64,000 nucleotides of DNA from Roseihalotalea indica (lineage in GTDB: Bacteria > Bacteroidota > Bacteroidia > Cytophagales > Cyclobacteriaceae): the NCBI RefSeq assembly GCF_022458895.1, contig NZ_JAINFL010000002.1, forward strand, positions 310,001 to 374,000. The letters are read 5' to 3'. The notes beneath the pieces are model-generated. The model was not told the origin of the DNA. It did not search any database and saw nothing but the letters and a program-made list of their open reading frames with translations. The position numbers were made by a program, and so were the translations under genes. Below are positions 52,180-60,815 of the stretch, piece by piece (the stretch's first letter is position 1; every line of letters starts with the position of its first letter).

Positions 52180-52557
52180 TTAATTGGTCCGGGGTGAAGG
52201 GTTAACTGCCCTATCATCAAATTCAGAAGGCATCGGTGTTTCGGGCGACTCGTTCCGTTCACCCTCAAAAAGCTCGTTGAAATTTTCGGCTACATAACCG
52301 GCAAAATCATCGTAGGTTTCAATAGCGGTGTCTCTCATGTTTTTCAGGACAATTACTAGCGAAGTGCCTTCTTCCTGCTCGCGCAGTTTGCGGCGCTCAT
52401 GCTTCAATTTTCGCAGAATTGCCCGCTTGGCATCCTGTTGCAATTCTGACTTATCATTTTTCAGCGAGGCTTCCAGCGAAGTTTGCCACCAGTCAATTGC
52501 TTTATCAAACTCTGCTATCTTTCGTTGGTTTTCGGTAGCGACCTTAGGCGCGTTCAT
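52180..52557 (-). CDS. Small unknown helical protein
   Basis: 125 residues, highly charged, no signal. A long helix (NQRKIAEFDKAIDWWQTSLEAS through RKLKHERRKLREQEEG) suggests a coiled coil, followed by NFNELFEGERNESPETPMPSEF, a disordered acidic tail. No family recognised. It lies 60 bp after a secreted coiled-coil protein on the same strand, so they may share a transcript. Confidence 0.65.
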   Translation of the reverse strand: MNAPKVATENQRKIAEFDKAIDWWQTSLEASLKNDKSELQQDAKRAILRKLKHERRKLREQEEGTSLVIVLKNMRDTAIETYDDFAGYVAENFNELFEGERNESPETPMPSEFDDRAVNPSPRTN

Positions 52558-52617
52558 GGTTGTGGGGATTTATGTCGGAAAGCAGCCGTTGTGCTGACTG
52601 CCTTCCGTGTTTCAACA

Positions 52618-53400
52618 TTATTTGTTTATTTCTTCATTGGCTTCTTTCTTAGCCAGCGGCTCGGTGAACAAAGTTTCCAGATGGCTGATGTCGGCTCGGT
52701 ATTTCTGAATAGATTGGTTGATGTCGGTCAGCTCGTGCTTCTGGTTCATCATAATTTCATCCAGTGCTACTATGCGAGATTCGTCAGCAATTTTCTGGTT
52801 TTTCAGATCAAACTTTTTGTTTTCGTCAGTTTTACCTGAGTTCATCTGCTTTTCCACTTTTTCTATATGCTTGGTTAGCTTTTTATGCTCCCGCTCATTT
52901 TTCTCGTAAGATGACTCTAATGCTTTTTCGCGTTTTTCGTTCTGGGCAATCTGCTCGTTCAGCTTATCAGTTTTATAGTACTTCACAAAGTTCTTTACCA
53001 GTCGGCGTAGGTTTTCCGCTTCATCGGGGTTATCGGTAGTGTTTAGCGCAATGCTGTATCCGGTAGTGAAGGCTACGGCCATTTTGCTCTGGTCTCCTTC
53101 ATTAAAAAATTTTGCGCGCAGGTCACCAATATTTTCGGCAATACGAGGCACAGTGACTTCTTTGGCGATCAGGGCATCGCGTCCGTCTTTTTTGCTTTTC
53201 ACATCCAGCTCCTGTTTCACGTAATCAGACCAGCCGTCTTTCAGTTCATCCAGGGGTTCATTATCTACGGTTACTACCCAGGCATTAGCGGTGGTTTTAT
53301 CAAACTGCACTTGCTGCTCGGCAGGGTAATAGTTTTGGGCAAAAGCCGATACGGTAGTTAAAGTAAAAAGAGCGACGAAAAAATGAGTTATCGTTTTCAT
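52618..53400 (-). CDS. Secreted coiled-coil protein of unknown function
   Basis: 260 residues, signal peptide FFVALFTLTTVSAFAQ. An N-terminal globular part (about 22-125; VQFDKTTANAWVVTVDNEPLDEL) is followed by a long predicted coiled coil (about 140-245; NEQIAQNEKREKALESSYEK and SIQKYRADISHLETLF). It is periplasmic or surface-bound. It could act as a scaffold; no family is recognised. Confidence 0.72.
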   Translation of the reverse strand: MKTITHFFVALFTLTTVSAFAQNYYPAEQQVQFDKTTANAWVVTVDNEPLDELKDGWSDYVKQELDVKSKKDGRDALIAKEVTVPRIAENIGDLRAKFFNEGDQSKMAVAFTTGYSIALNTTDNPDEAENLRRLVKNFVKYYKTDKLNEQIAQNEKREKALESSYEKNEREHKKLTKHIEKVEKQMNSGKTDENKKFDLKNQKIADESRIVALDEIMMNQKHELTDINQSIQKYRADISHLETLFTEPLAKKEANEEINK

Positions 53401-53643
53401 GATGTTTATTTATATATGGTTATCAATTATTTTGAAATTCACCCTTATGACGGTGTCTTTTGACTGGGGTCACATATTTTCTAAAAAATATTTTCAGAAA
53501 GTTTTTTTTAGCTTCGGTGACGTATCCATACTTTCACCGTCCAAAGGCTATTTCTGGCAAGAGTTGCTTATCAGGTTCTTATTTTTAAATGAGACCTGAT
53601 ACTAGCAGCATTTGCCTGTATGAATTGATTGTAAAGAACGTCT

Positions 53644-54255
53644 GTGCCACACCCAGAGAAAAGTCAGCTTAGTGATGAGGAAGTTGTTCAGCAGGTTATT
53701 GCTAATAAGGACACCGCCTTGTTTGGCCTGTTGTATGACCGCTATGCCGATAAGGTTTTTGCCAAGTGCGTGAGTTTTGCCCACGACCGGCAGCAGGCCG
53801 AAGACCTGGCCCATGATGTTTTTCTGAAAGTATACCTGAAACTGGGCGAATTTCGTTTTGAAGCTAAGTTTTCTACCTGGCTCTATAGCGTTACCTACCA
53901 CGAGTGTGTAGAGTATGTGCGGAAGCGTAAAAAAACCAGTAAAGACCAGGAGGAGTACGGAGCCGAGCAGGAATATGCCGAATCGGCTGATAGCGAGGTG
54001 GCCATGCTCGAGCTGAAAATTGAGCAGCTAAAACAGCTACTGGAAAAAATAAGTCCCGAAGAAAAAGCCTTACTTTTGATGAAGTATCAGGATGGGCTGT
54101 CTATTGAAGAACTTATGGAACATACCCAGTTAGGAGAGAGTGCCGTGAAGATGCGACTCAAGCGCACCCGCGAAAAAGTGGTTGCCCTCAGTCGTACGCT
54201 CACCATTATCAGCATTATGATTGCAATTTATTGGCTATTTATCGTACTGCAATGA
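53644..54255 (+). CDS. Sigma-70 family (ECF-like) factor with C-terminal membrane segment
   Basis: 203 residues, GTG start. Region 2: FGLLYDRYADKVFAKCVSFAHDRQQAEDLAHDVFLKVY and KFSTWLYSVTYHECVEYVRKRKK. Region 4: EEKALLLMKYQDGLSIEELMEHTQLGESAVKMRLKRTREKV. The last ~20 residues (RTLTIISIMIAIYWLFIVLQ) form a predicted membrane helix, which ordinary ECF sigmas lack. It may tether the sigma to the inner membrane instead of a separate anti-sigma. It overlaps the next small gene by ATGA. The downstream mechanosensitive channel suggests a membrane-stress regulon (inference). Confidence 0.85.
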   Translation: MPHPEKSQLSDEEVVQQVIANKDTALFGLLYDRYADKVFAKCVSFAHDRQQAEDLAHDVFLKVYLKLGEFRFEAKFSTWLYSVTYHECVEYVRKRKKTSKDQEEYGAEQEYAESADSEVAMLELKIEQLKQLLEKISPEEKALLLMKYQDGLSIEELMEHTQLGESAVKMRLKRTREKVVALSRTLTIISIMIAIYWLFIVLQ

Positions 54256-54440
54256 CCGAAGAAACAAACCCTTTTAAAGAAATGGAAGAGGAGCATAAAG
54301 CTCCCGAAGGACTAAGAAATAAGGTAATGACCAGCGTAGAAATCAGCCAGTTGCTCATGGACATGGCCGATCTGTTTACCGACAAAATGGGAAGATCAGT
54401 GCTGGGCCTGTTTAAAACCAAACAAGACGACGAAGACTAA
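54252..54440 (+). CDS. Small acidic protein coupled to the sigma factor
   Basis: 62 residues from the ATG at 54252, which overlaps the sigma stop (ATGA). Sequence runs from MTEETNPFKEMEEEHKAPEG through an amphipathic helix (VMTSVEISQLLMDMADLFTDKM) to an acidic tail KTKQDDED. Hydrophilic, no membrane helix. The coupling suggests a regulator of the sigma (anti-sigma or partner); unproven. Confidence 0.75.
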   Translation: MTEETNPFKEMEEEHKAPEGLRNKVMTSVEISQLLMDMADLFTDKMGRSVLGLFKTKQDDED

Positions 54441-54452
54441 ACCTTAACCTCC

Positions 54453-55280
54453 ATGGAAACGCTGCAACAATGGCAGAGCATGTTCTACAATGCTCTCAAC
54501 GCCTTCGGAACCACTGTTATGAATGCCCTCCCCAATGTTATCGGAGCATTGGTATTGCTATTTATCGGCTGGCTCATTGCCAAAGCCGTGGCATACGCTA
54601 TCCGAAAAATATTATCCTCACAGACTATGGCCCGAATAACAGAACGACTCAACCAGTTGGCTTTGCTAGAACGCTCAGACGTGTCGGTGGACAGTGTACA
54701 GATCATCAGCCGCTTTGTTTACTGGGTTATTCTACTTCTATTCTTCGTAGCAGCCTCCGAAACCCTGGGTTGGACCGCGGTATCGCGCACTCTCAATGAG
54801 CTGATCAACTACCTACCCGCCTTACTCAGTGCTCTGGTTATTGCTCTCATAGGACTTTATCTGGCCCAAACCGTTCGTAACTTTGTGCGCACGGCCTTAC
54901 ACTCTATGCAGATTGGGGCTGCTAACCTCATCAGCAGTTTGCTGTTTTATGTGCTGGCTATTATTGTCATTCTAACGGCTTTGGAGCAGGCCGGCGTCAA
55001 TACCGGAGTGATTACCGCCAACCTTACCCTGATCATCGGAGCCATAGTAGGTGCGGTAGCCATTAGCTTTGCCATTGCCTCCCGGCATGTGCTGGAAAAC
55101 ATTCTGGCTTCGTTCTACAGCCGGAGAAACTTTGCTGTGGGCGACAAAATCCGGCTGGATACCATTGAAGGAGAAATTGTACGGATGGACAGCGTATCCG
55201 TAGTGGTAAAAACCGGCACTACCGAAGTGGTCTTCCCCACCCGCTCTCTGATTGACGAACGGATAGAGAAGCTTTCCTGA
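54453..55280 (+). CDS. MscS-like mechanosensitive channel
   Basis: 275 residues with four to five membrane helices (ALPNVIGALVLLFIGWLIAKAVAYAI; VYWVILLLFFVAAS; LPALLSALVIALIGLYLA; ISSLLFYVLAIIVIL; LIIGAIVGAVAISFAIASR). After the last helix the beta domain shows NFAVGDKIRLDTIEGEIVRMDSVSVVVKTGTTEVVFPTRSLID, typical of the MscS fold. It lies 12 nt after the small acidic gene, in the sigma operon. Releases solutes on osmotic downshift; linkage to the sigma suggests turgor or envelope stress control (inference). Confidence 0.88.
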   Translation: METLQQWQSMFYNALNAFGTTVMNALPNVIGALVLLFIGWLIAKAVAYAIRKILSSQTMARITERLNQLALLERSDVSVDSVQIISRFVYWVILLLFFVAASETLGWTAVSRTLNELINYLPALLSALVIALIGLYLAQTVRNFVRTALHSMQIGAANLISSLLFYVLAIIVILTALEQAGVNTGVITANLTLIIGAIVGAVAISFAIASRHVLENILASFYSRRNFAVGDKIRLDTIEGEIVRMDSVSVVVKTGTTEVVFPTRSLIDERIEKLS

Positions 55281-55285
55281 ATTCT

Positions 55286-55311
55286 GAACTTAGGGTTTAA
55301 ACCCTAAGTTC
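55286..55311. repeat. 26-bp perfect palindrome, element 1
   Basis: GAACTTAGGGTTT and its exact inverse AAACCCTAAGTTC form a perfect 26-bp palindrome right after the mscS stop. No T-tract follows on either strand. A related palindrome is at 55396. Confidence 0.7.
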
Positions 55312-55395
55312 ATAAAAAACTATATTGCATGCTGAGCCTCGCGTTAGCTTTTATCATGCACAAAGATAAGTCCCCAGAGAACATACATTTCTCCA

Positions 55396-55417
55396 GCTTA
55401 GGGTTTTAACCCTAAGC
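55396..55417. repeat. Related palindrome, element 2
   Basis: GCTTAGGGTT-TT-AACCCTAAGC is a 10-bp stem with a 2-nt centre sharing the CTTAGGGTT core with element 1, 84 bp after it. Together they frame 55312-55395, which contains no gene. Confidence 0.65.
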
Positions 55418-55504
55418 ATATACCCACAGTGATATATTTGACAGATCAGCTAAATTTCACTAATATACATCTGATCTGATCACAACAACTTGCCTGAAAA
55501 GAGG

Positions 55505-56128
55505 ATGGATAAGCAAGAGCAAGATAAGGGTGCAGATACCCCTGCATCATCGGACGACAAACTACTCTGGCGCGCCTTTAAAAATGGTGATCAGCAAGCT
55601 TATGCCCGCATCTACCAGCAGCATGTGCGATTGATGTTTAAGTACGGCAGCAAGCTCACCCCCGACCGGGATCTGGTAAAAGACTGTATTCAGGAACTGT
55701 TTTTGTATTTATGGGAGCGCCGGGAACATTTGGGAGATACCCAACATATTCGCTTTTACCTGTTCCGATCTTTGCGAAGAAGTATCATCAGCAAGCTTAA
55801 AAAAACCGACGGTGATTTGCTTAGCAGCGAAATCTCACCGGACTACAACTTCATTTCCGTAGCATCTTTTGAGTCCGATTTAATCAGTAACCAATCCAGT
55901 GAAGAATATCACCAGCGATTGAAAGATGCTTTATCCCAATTGCCCGATCGCCAGAAAGAAGCGATCTATTTAAAGTATTACCACAACCTAAGCTTCGAAG
56001 AAATTGCTTCGGTCATGCAGGTGAGTAAGCGGGCCATTTATAAGTTTATCTACAAGGCTCTCCACACCTTACAAAAAAGCCTGCTGCATATTCTCATCTC
56101 TCTTTTTCTCCTACTGATTTTCACTTAG
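55505..56128 (+). CDS. FecI-like ECF sigma factor of a SusCD locus
   Basis: 207 residues from the ATG at 55505. Region 2: DQQAYARIYQQHVRLMFKYGSKLTPDRDLVKDCIQELFLYLWERRE; region 4: LPDRQKEAIYLKYYHNLSFEEIASVMQVSKRAIYKFIYKALHTL. Fits the Bacteroidota sigma-70 family linked to FecR and SusC. It also ends in a hydrophobic stretch (LLHILISLFLLLIFT), a feature of this subfamily. It would be held by FecR and released on substrate binding to the STN-containing SusC, then drive susCD transcription. Confidence 0.92.
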   Translation: MDKQEQDKGADTPASSDDKLLWRAFKNGDQQAYARIYQQHVRLMFKYGSKLTPDRDLVKDCIQELFLYLWERREHLGDTQHIRFYLFRSLRRSIISKLKKTDGDLLSSEISPDYNFISVASFESDLISNQSSEEYHQRLKDALSQLPDRQKEAIYLKYYHNLSFEEIASVMQVSKRAIYKFIYKALHTLQKSLLHILISLFLLLIFT

Positions 56129-56290
56129 TATTAGTAACATCTCAATATTCTGTTTTTCAAATTGTCATTTAATCAGCAAAACAGATTGATTATTACGCTT
56201 TGTATAAAAATAAAAAATAGTGCTTAAGCGAAGGGTCACAAACGGCACTTTGCTCCTTTGATTAGTAACGCAGGCAAAAGCACTAGTTTT

Positions 56291-57328
56291 ATGAACTACG
56301 AAGACTATGACCGGAATGACTTTCTGGTAGATGACTATTTTATTAAATGGGTTAGAAACCCCGACGCTCAAACCGAGCAATTCTGGAAATCCTGGATAGA
56401 ACACCACCCGGAAAAGAAGGAGATGATAGAAGAGGCCCGGTACATTGTGGCCTCGGTACGGTTTGAAGATGACACCCTGCAAGAGCAGGAAGTTTCGGAA
56501 ATCTGGAACAGCATTCGCCCCAACGCCCAATCGGCAAAACCCTCTACTCACCAGCCAGTTTACGTACCTGCTTCTTTCCCCTGGCAAAGAATGGCGGCGG
56601 TTTTCGGCGGCCTTATTATCCTCGCCCTGCTCAGCTTATGGATTGTAAAATGGCAGTCGGTTGAACAGGAAAGCATGACCCAGTACGCTACCGAGTATGG
56701 TCAAACCAAAACCATTGTACTGCCCGACCAATCAGAAGTTATCCTAAACGCCAACTCTTCCCTGCACTTTTCGCATCACTGGCATCCCGACTCGGCCCGG
56801 CAGATCTGGCTGGATGGGGAGGCGTATTTCTCAGTGGTGCATCAGGAAAACGATCATGAATTTATTGTGCACAGCCGGGGGATAGACATCCGGGTGCTAG
56901 GAACGGAATTTAACGTTAACAACCGACGATCAAAGGTCAGGGTGGTGCTCAGCACGGGTAAAGTAACCCTAAAAGACCAGCATCAGGCAGTAGGCGAAGA
57001 GATTGTGATGCGCCCCGGCGAACTGGTAGAAATTGAAGAAGGGAAAGGTGAATACAGCCGAAAAGAAGTAAAGACCGAACTGTACACCTCCTGGAAAGGA
57101 AACAAACTGGTTTTTGACGGTACGCCACTTTCTGACATTGCCCAGTTGCTGGAAGATAACTATGGCTATCAGGTCTCCATCAAAGATGCTTCACTAGCCG
57201 AACGGCAATTCAAGGGCTCGGTGTCTACGGATGAGATAGACAAACTTTTAGCCCAGCTCGGCAAAATTTTTAATGCCGATATTCAAAAGAAAGGCAAGCA
57301 AATTTTTATTCAAAAACGTGCTGAATAA
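56291..57328 (+). CDS. FecR-family anti-sigma/transducer
   Basis: 345 residues from the ATG at 56291. The N-terminal cytoplasmic DUF4880-like part (DFLVDDYFIKWVRNPDAQTEQFWKSW), a single membrane helix (MAAVFGGLIILALLSLWIV, about 95-115), then the periplasmic FecR domain (TEYGQTKTIVLPDQSEVILNANSSLHF; GEAYFSV; VLGTEFNVNN) and DUF4974 C-terminus (LVFDGTPLSDIAQLLEDNYGY). It inhibits the FecI-like sigma and receives the signal from SusC. 162 bp after the sigma gene. Confidence 0.94.
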   Translation: MNYEDYDRNDFLVDDYFIKWVRNPDAQTEQFWKSWIEHHPEKKEMIEEARYIVASVRFEDDTLQEQEVSEIWNSIRPNAQSAKPSTHQPVYVPASFPWQRMAAVFGGLIILALLSLWIVKWQSVEQESMTQYATEYGQTKTIVLPDQSEVILNANSSLHFSHHWHPDSARQIWLDGEAYFSVVHQENDHEFIVHSRGIDIRVLGTEFNVNNRRSKVRVVLSTGKVTLKDQHQAVGEEIVMRPGELVEIEEGKGEYSRKEVKTELYTSWKGNKLVFDGTPLSDIAQLLEDNYGYQVSIKDASLAERQFKGSVSTDEIDKLLAQLGKIFNADIQKKGKQIFIQKRAE

Positions 57329-57477
57329 TCCTGCAATACAGGATCTCACTGCCGCTTCAGATTTTTTGTTAAACCCTCAATCGTTGATTTTTTAATGCAT
57401 AAATAGCTGATAATAAGCAAATTATACGCAAAACCATTGTGGTCAATCACTTAAAATAACAATCTAACAATTACACT

Positions 57478-60400
57478 ATGAATGTACTTCCACACCATCT
57501 AGTCAAGTCGCTCCTGGTCTGCCTGATTTGCGGTATAGGAATGACCCACACCCTCTATGGGCAAAAGCTCGCTTCGTTGAGCGAACCCACCCGGCTCACT
57601 CAAGATAACTTTGTCCCGCTGATACGGGTCTTATCAGGCCTGGAAACAAAGTACCATACCCAGTTCAGTTACGATAAGGAACTGCTGGCGGGCAAAATGG
57701 TGAGCAATGAAGCCATAAAGCAAATGGAGAGTGACCTGGATACGTCTTTAACCATTCTGCTAAAGCCCTTTCGTTTAAAGCACGAACGCTTCGATAGTGA
57801 GACTTACATTATCTACTCGCCCCAGGATACACCGGGGTCTGTAAAGGTTAAGAAAAAAACGTCAGACGATGCTGAGGCTGGGCGCAACGATAAGGCTGAT
57901 CCGTTGCAAAAACTGCTTACCCGGCATGTAATTGCCAAACTGGGTATAGAGCAGATTGTAAGGGGCACCGTGTCTGCCCGAAGCGATAACTCACCCCTGC
58001 CGGGCGTGAATGTACTGGTGAAAGGCACGACCTTCGGCACAGTGACCGACCTGGATGGCAACTACAATATTAACGTTCCGAACGATGACGATACGCTAAT
58101 CTTCTCATTCATTGGCTACACCGCGCAGGAGGTACCCATAAGAGGGCGCAGCATGGTTGATGTGGCCCTGACTGAAGATATACAGAGCCTGGAAGAAGTG
58201 GTCGTTGTAGGCTACGGAACCATGGAAAAAAGAGAAGTAACCAGCTCCGTCACTTCATTAAAAAGCCGGGATCTGATCAGCGGAGCGGTATCGCCGCTGG
58301 TAGCGGTGCAGGGAAAAGTGCCCGGACTGAATGTGCTTTCCACAAACGGAACAGACCCGAATGCCGGGGTATCATTACAACTAAGGGGAGTAAACTCAGT
58401 ACTGGCCTCCCAAGGGCCACTCATTGTAATTGACGGGGTGCCGGGGGGTAATATCAACTCGGTAAACCGGGATGATATAGAATCGATCGATGTATTGCGG
58501 GATGCTTCCGCTGCCGCTATTTACGGAACCCGTGCCTCCGGTGGGGTTATTCTGATCACTACCAAAAATGCCAAACCGGGTCCGGCCACGGTCTCTTATA
58601 CAGGAGAGTTTTTTACCGAAACCATCCGCCGGAGAGCCGAAACGCTATCTCCCGAAAAATTTGTGGAAGTAGGCCTGGGCGAGGACCTGGGCCACCGCAC
58701 CGACTGGTATGATGAAGTAACCCGCGACTTACCCTTCAGCCAGCGCCATGTCATTAACGTGAGCGGCGGAAGCGAATCGGCCCGGATTTACGCGACCGTA
58801 TTTACCCGCCGAGCCGAAGGTATTGCCATTGGCTCGAACCGCAATGAAGTTGGCGGACGGCTCAACACCGATTTTCAGGTGCTGGACGGTAGAGGGGAGA
58901 TCAGCAGCAACATCAGCTACACCAATATCGATGCAGACTTTACCAGCAACGGCATCTTCAATATGGGGCTGCGCCTCAACCCAACTGAAACGCCGTATGA
59001 CCCCACCGACGTAACTGGCTATAACGTATGGACCGGCGGCTGGGATTACTACAACCCCGTAGCTGACATTAACTTGCGCACCGACGAGAACCAGTATAAA
59101 AACCTGTTGGCTAATATCTCCTTCCGGGCTAACATCACCGATCATTTATCTTCTTCGGTTATGCTGGCGATAAAGAATGATACTGAGCACCCGGTGTTCT
59201 GGCGCTCCTCTCAACATAAAACTTCGCGTGAAGAGGGTATAGACGGATATGCCAGCCAGGAGTACAAACGCTGGGAAGATAAAACCTTTCAGTGGTTGGT
59301 CTCTTACGAGCGAGATTTCGGCGCACATTCCATCAATGCCGTGGGTGGCTATAACTTCCAGCAGTTTGACGGGCAAGGCTTCTCGGCCAATAACTCCAAT
59401 TTTGCCGTAGACGGCTTACGAGCCAACGACATGGGAGCGGGCACATTTCTGGCCGATGGGCGTGCCGGGATGGGTTCCTGGAAAAACCCACGGGTGCGGT
59501 TAATTGCCTTTTTCGGGCGGGCCAACTATTCGTTCAAAGACCGTTACCTGCTTTCCGCGAGTCTGAGGCACGAAGGTTCCTCTAAGTTTGCCGTGGGGAA
59601 TAAGTGGGGGTCATTCCCGGCTGTTTCGGTTGGGTGGCGTCTGTCTGAAGAATCGTTCATGCAAAACATCGCCTTCCTGGATGACCTTAAACTCAGAGCT
59701 GGTTACGGGGTGACGGGTAATGAGGGCTTCTCTAGTTCGGTAGCTACGCGGATGTATGGCTCCGATACCTGGTGGCTATCCGATGGCGAATGGTTCCGCA
59801 CCTACGGGCTTTCACACAACCAGAATGTTGGGCTCCAATGGGAGACCAAAGAGGAATATAACTTTGGTCTGGACTTCTCTATTCTGGACAACAAGCTTAC
59901 CGGTAGAGTGGACGTATACCAACGCGATGTTAATGACCTGATTTATGATATTTCAGTAGCCCAGCCCCCGGCTATTCATGATAAAACCACCATGAACGTA
60001 GGGAATCTCCGAAACAAGGGGGTTGAAGCCGAATTGTCTTGGAATGCCATCAGCCGGCCCAATCTGAGCTATAACAGCTCGCTCATTATGTCGCACAACA
60101 AAAGCACGCTGGTAACGCTGTGGGGCAGCCAGACCTGGTGGGATCGAAAAGACTTTCCGGCCCCTGGCTCACCGGGTAGTGCGGTCCGGCTTTACCCTGG
60201 CGAAGACATTGGTCGGTTTTTTATCTGGAAATTTGCCGGATTCACCGAAGATGGTAACTGGATGCTTTACGACCAGGAAGGCAACGCCTTTGACGTAACT
60301 CAACAGTCTAAATCCATTGAGGATAAAGCCTTTGTAGGAAATGCCATCCCGAAGGTAATCTTATCCTGGAACCACTCGCTAACCTGGAAAAACTTTGACC

Positions 60401-60798
60401 TGACCATGTACATGCGAGGCTGGTTTGGGCACGATGTCTTCAACATGATCAATATGTACTACAGTCTGCCTAATGTATCGGGTCAGAATGTGCTGGCACG
60501 AGCGTATGAAGAGCATAAAGACATCACCGGAGAGAAAGAGCTGAGCGACTACTGGTTGGAAAGAGGAGATTTTGTGAAAATCGATGTCTTAAGCCTGGGC
60601 TATACCTTCAACACCCAATCGCTTGACTTTATCAATAACCTGCGAGTGTACGCCACCGGCCGCGATCTGTTCACCTTTACTAACTATTCTGGTCTGGACC
60701 CGGAAGTGGATATCAATGGCTTAGAGCCTGGGTTTGAGGCACTGGATGTCTACCCTAAAACCCGAACCTTTATGCTTGGTGTAAAAGCCAACTTTTAA
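57478..60798 (+). CDS. SusC/RagA-type TonB-dependent receptor with STN domain
   Basis: 1106 residues with signal peptide (LLVCLICGIGMTHTLYGQ). STN domain (about 45-115; FSYDKELLAGKMVSNEAI), linker, CarboxypepD-reg-like domain (about 160-235; VRGTVSARSDNSPLPGVNVL), TonB-box-like SLEEVVVVGYGTMEKR, plug (VLSTNGTDPNAGVSLQLRGVNSVL; DVLRDASAAAIYGTRASGGVI), and a barrel to FMLGVKANF. The STN domain signals to FecR. Imports an unidentified glycan with the SusD protein 17 bp downstream. Confidence 0.97.
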   Translation: MNVLPHHLVKSLLVCLICGIGMTHTLYGQKLASLSEPTRLTQDNFVPLIRVLSGLETKYHTQFSYDKELLAGKMVSNEAIKQMESDLDTSLTILLKPFRLKHERFDSETYIIYSPQDTPGSVKVKKKTSDDAEAGRNDKADPLQKLLTRHVIAKLGIEQIVRGTVSARSDNSPLPGVNVLVKGTTFGTVTDLDGNYNINVPNDDDTLIFSFIGYTAQEVPIRGRSMVDVALTEDIQSLEEVVVVGYGTMEKREVTSSVTSLKSRDLISGAVSPLVAVQGKVPGLNVLSTNGTDPNAGVSLQLRGVNSVLASQGPLIVIDGVPGGNINSVNRDDIESIDVLRDASAAAIYGTRASGGVILITTKNAKPGPATVSYTGEFFTETIRRRAETLSPEKFVEVGLGEDLGHRTDWYDEVTRDLPFSQRHVINVSGGSESARIYATVFTRRAEGIAIGSNRNEVGGRLNTDFQVLDGRGEISSNISYTNIDADFTSNGIFNMGLRLNPTETPYDPTDVTGYNVWTGGWDYYNPVADINLRTDENQYKNLLANISFRANITDHLSSSVMLAIKNDTEHPVFWRSSQHKTSREEGIDGYASQEYKRWEDKTFQWLVSYERDFGAHSINAVGGYNFQQFDGQGFSANNSNFAVDGLRANDMGAGTFLADGRAGMGSWKNPRVRLIAFFGRANYSFKDRYLLSASLRHEGSSKFAVGNKWGSFPAVSVGWRLSEESFMQNIAFLDDLKLRAGYGVTGNEGFSSSVATRMYGSDTWWLSDGEWFRTYGLSHNQNVGLQWETKEEYNFGLDFSILDNKLTGRVDVYQRDVNDLIYDISVAQPPAIHDKTTMNVGNLRNKGVEAELSWNAISRPNLSYNSSLIMSHNKSTLVTLWGSQTWWDRKDFPAPGSPGSAVRLYPGEDIGRFFIWKFAGFTEDGNWMLYDQEGNAFDVTQQSKSIEDKAFVGNAIPKVILSWNHSLTWKNFDLTMYMRGWFGHDVFNMINMYYSLPNVSGQNVLARAYEEHKDITGEKELSDYWLERGDFVKIDVLSLGYTFNTQSLDFINNLRVYATGRDLFTFTNYSGLDPEVDINGLEPGFEALDVYPKTRTFMLGVKANF

Positions 60799-60815
60799 CC
60801 TAAACCTACGAAATA

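Noticed and set aside
55286..55311. Palindrome as terminator of mscS
   Set aside because: No T-tract follows on either strand and a second related palindrome exists nearby.
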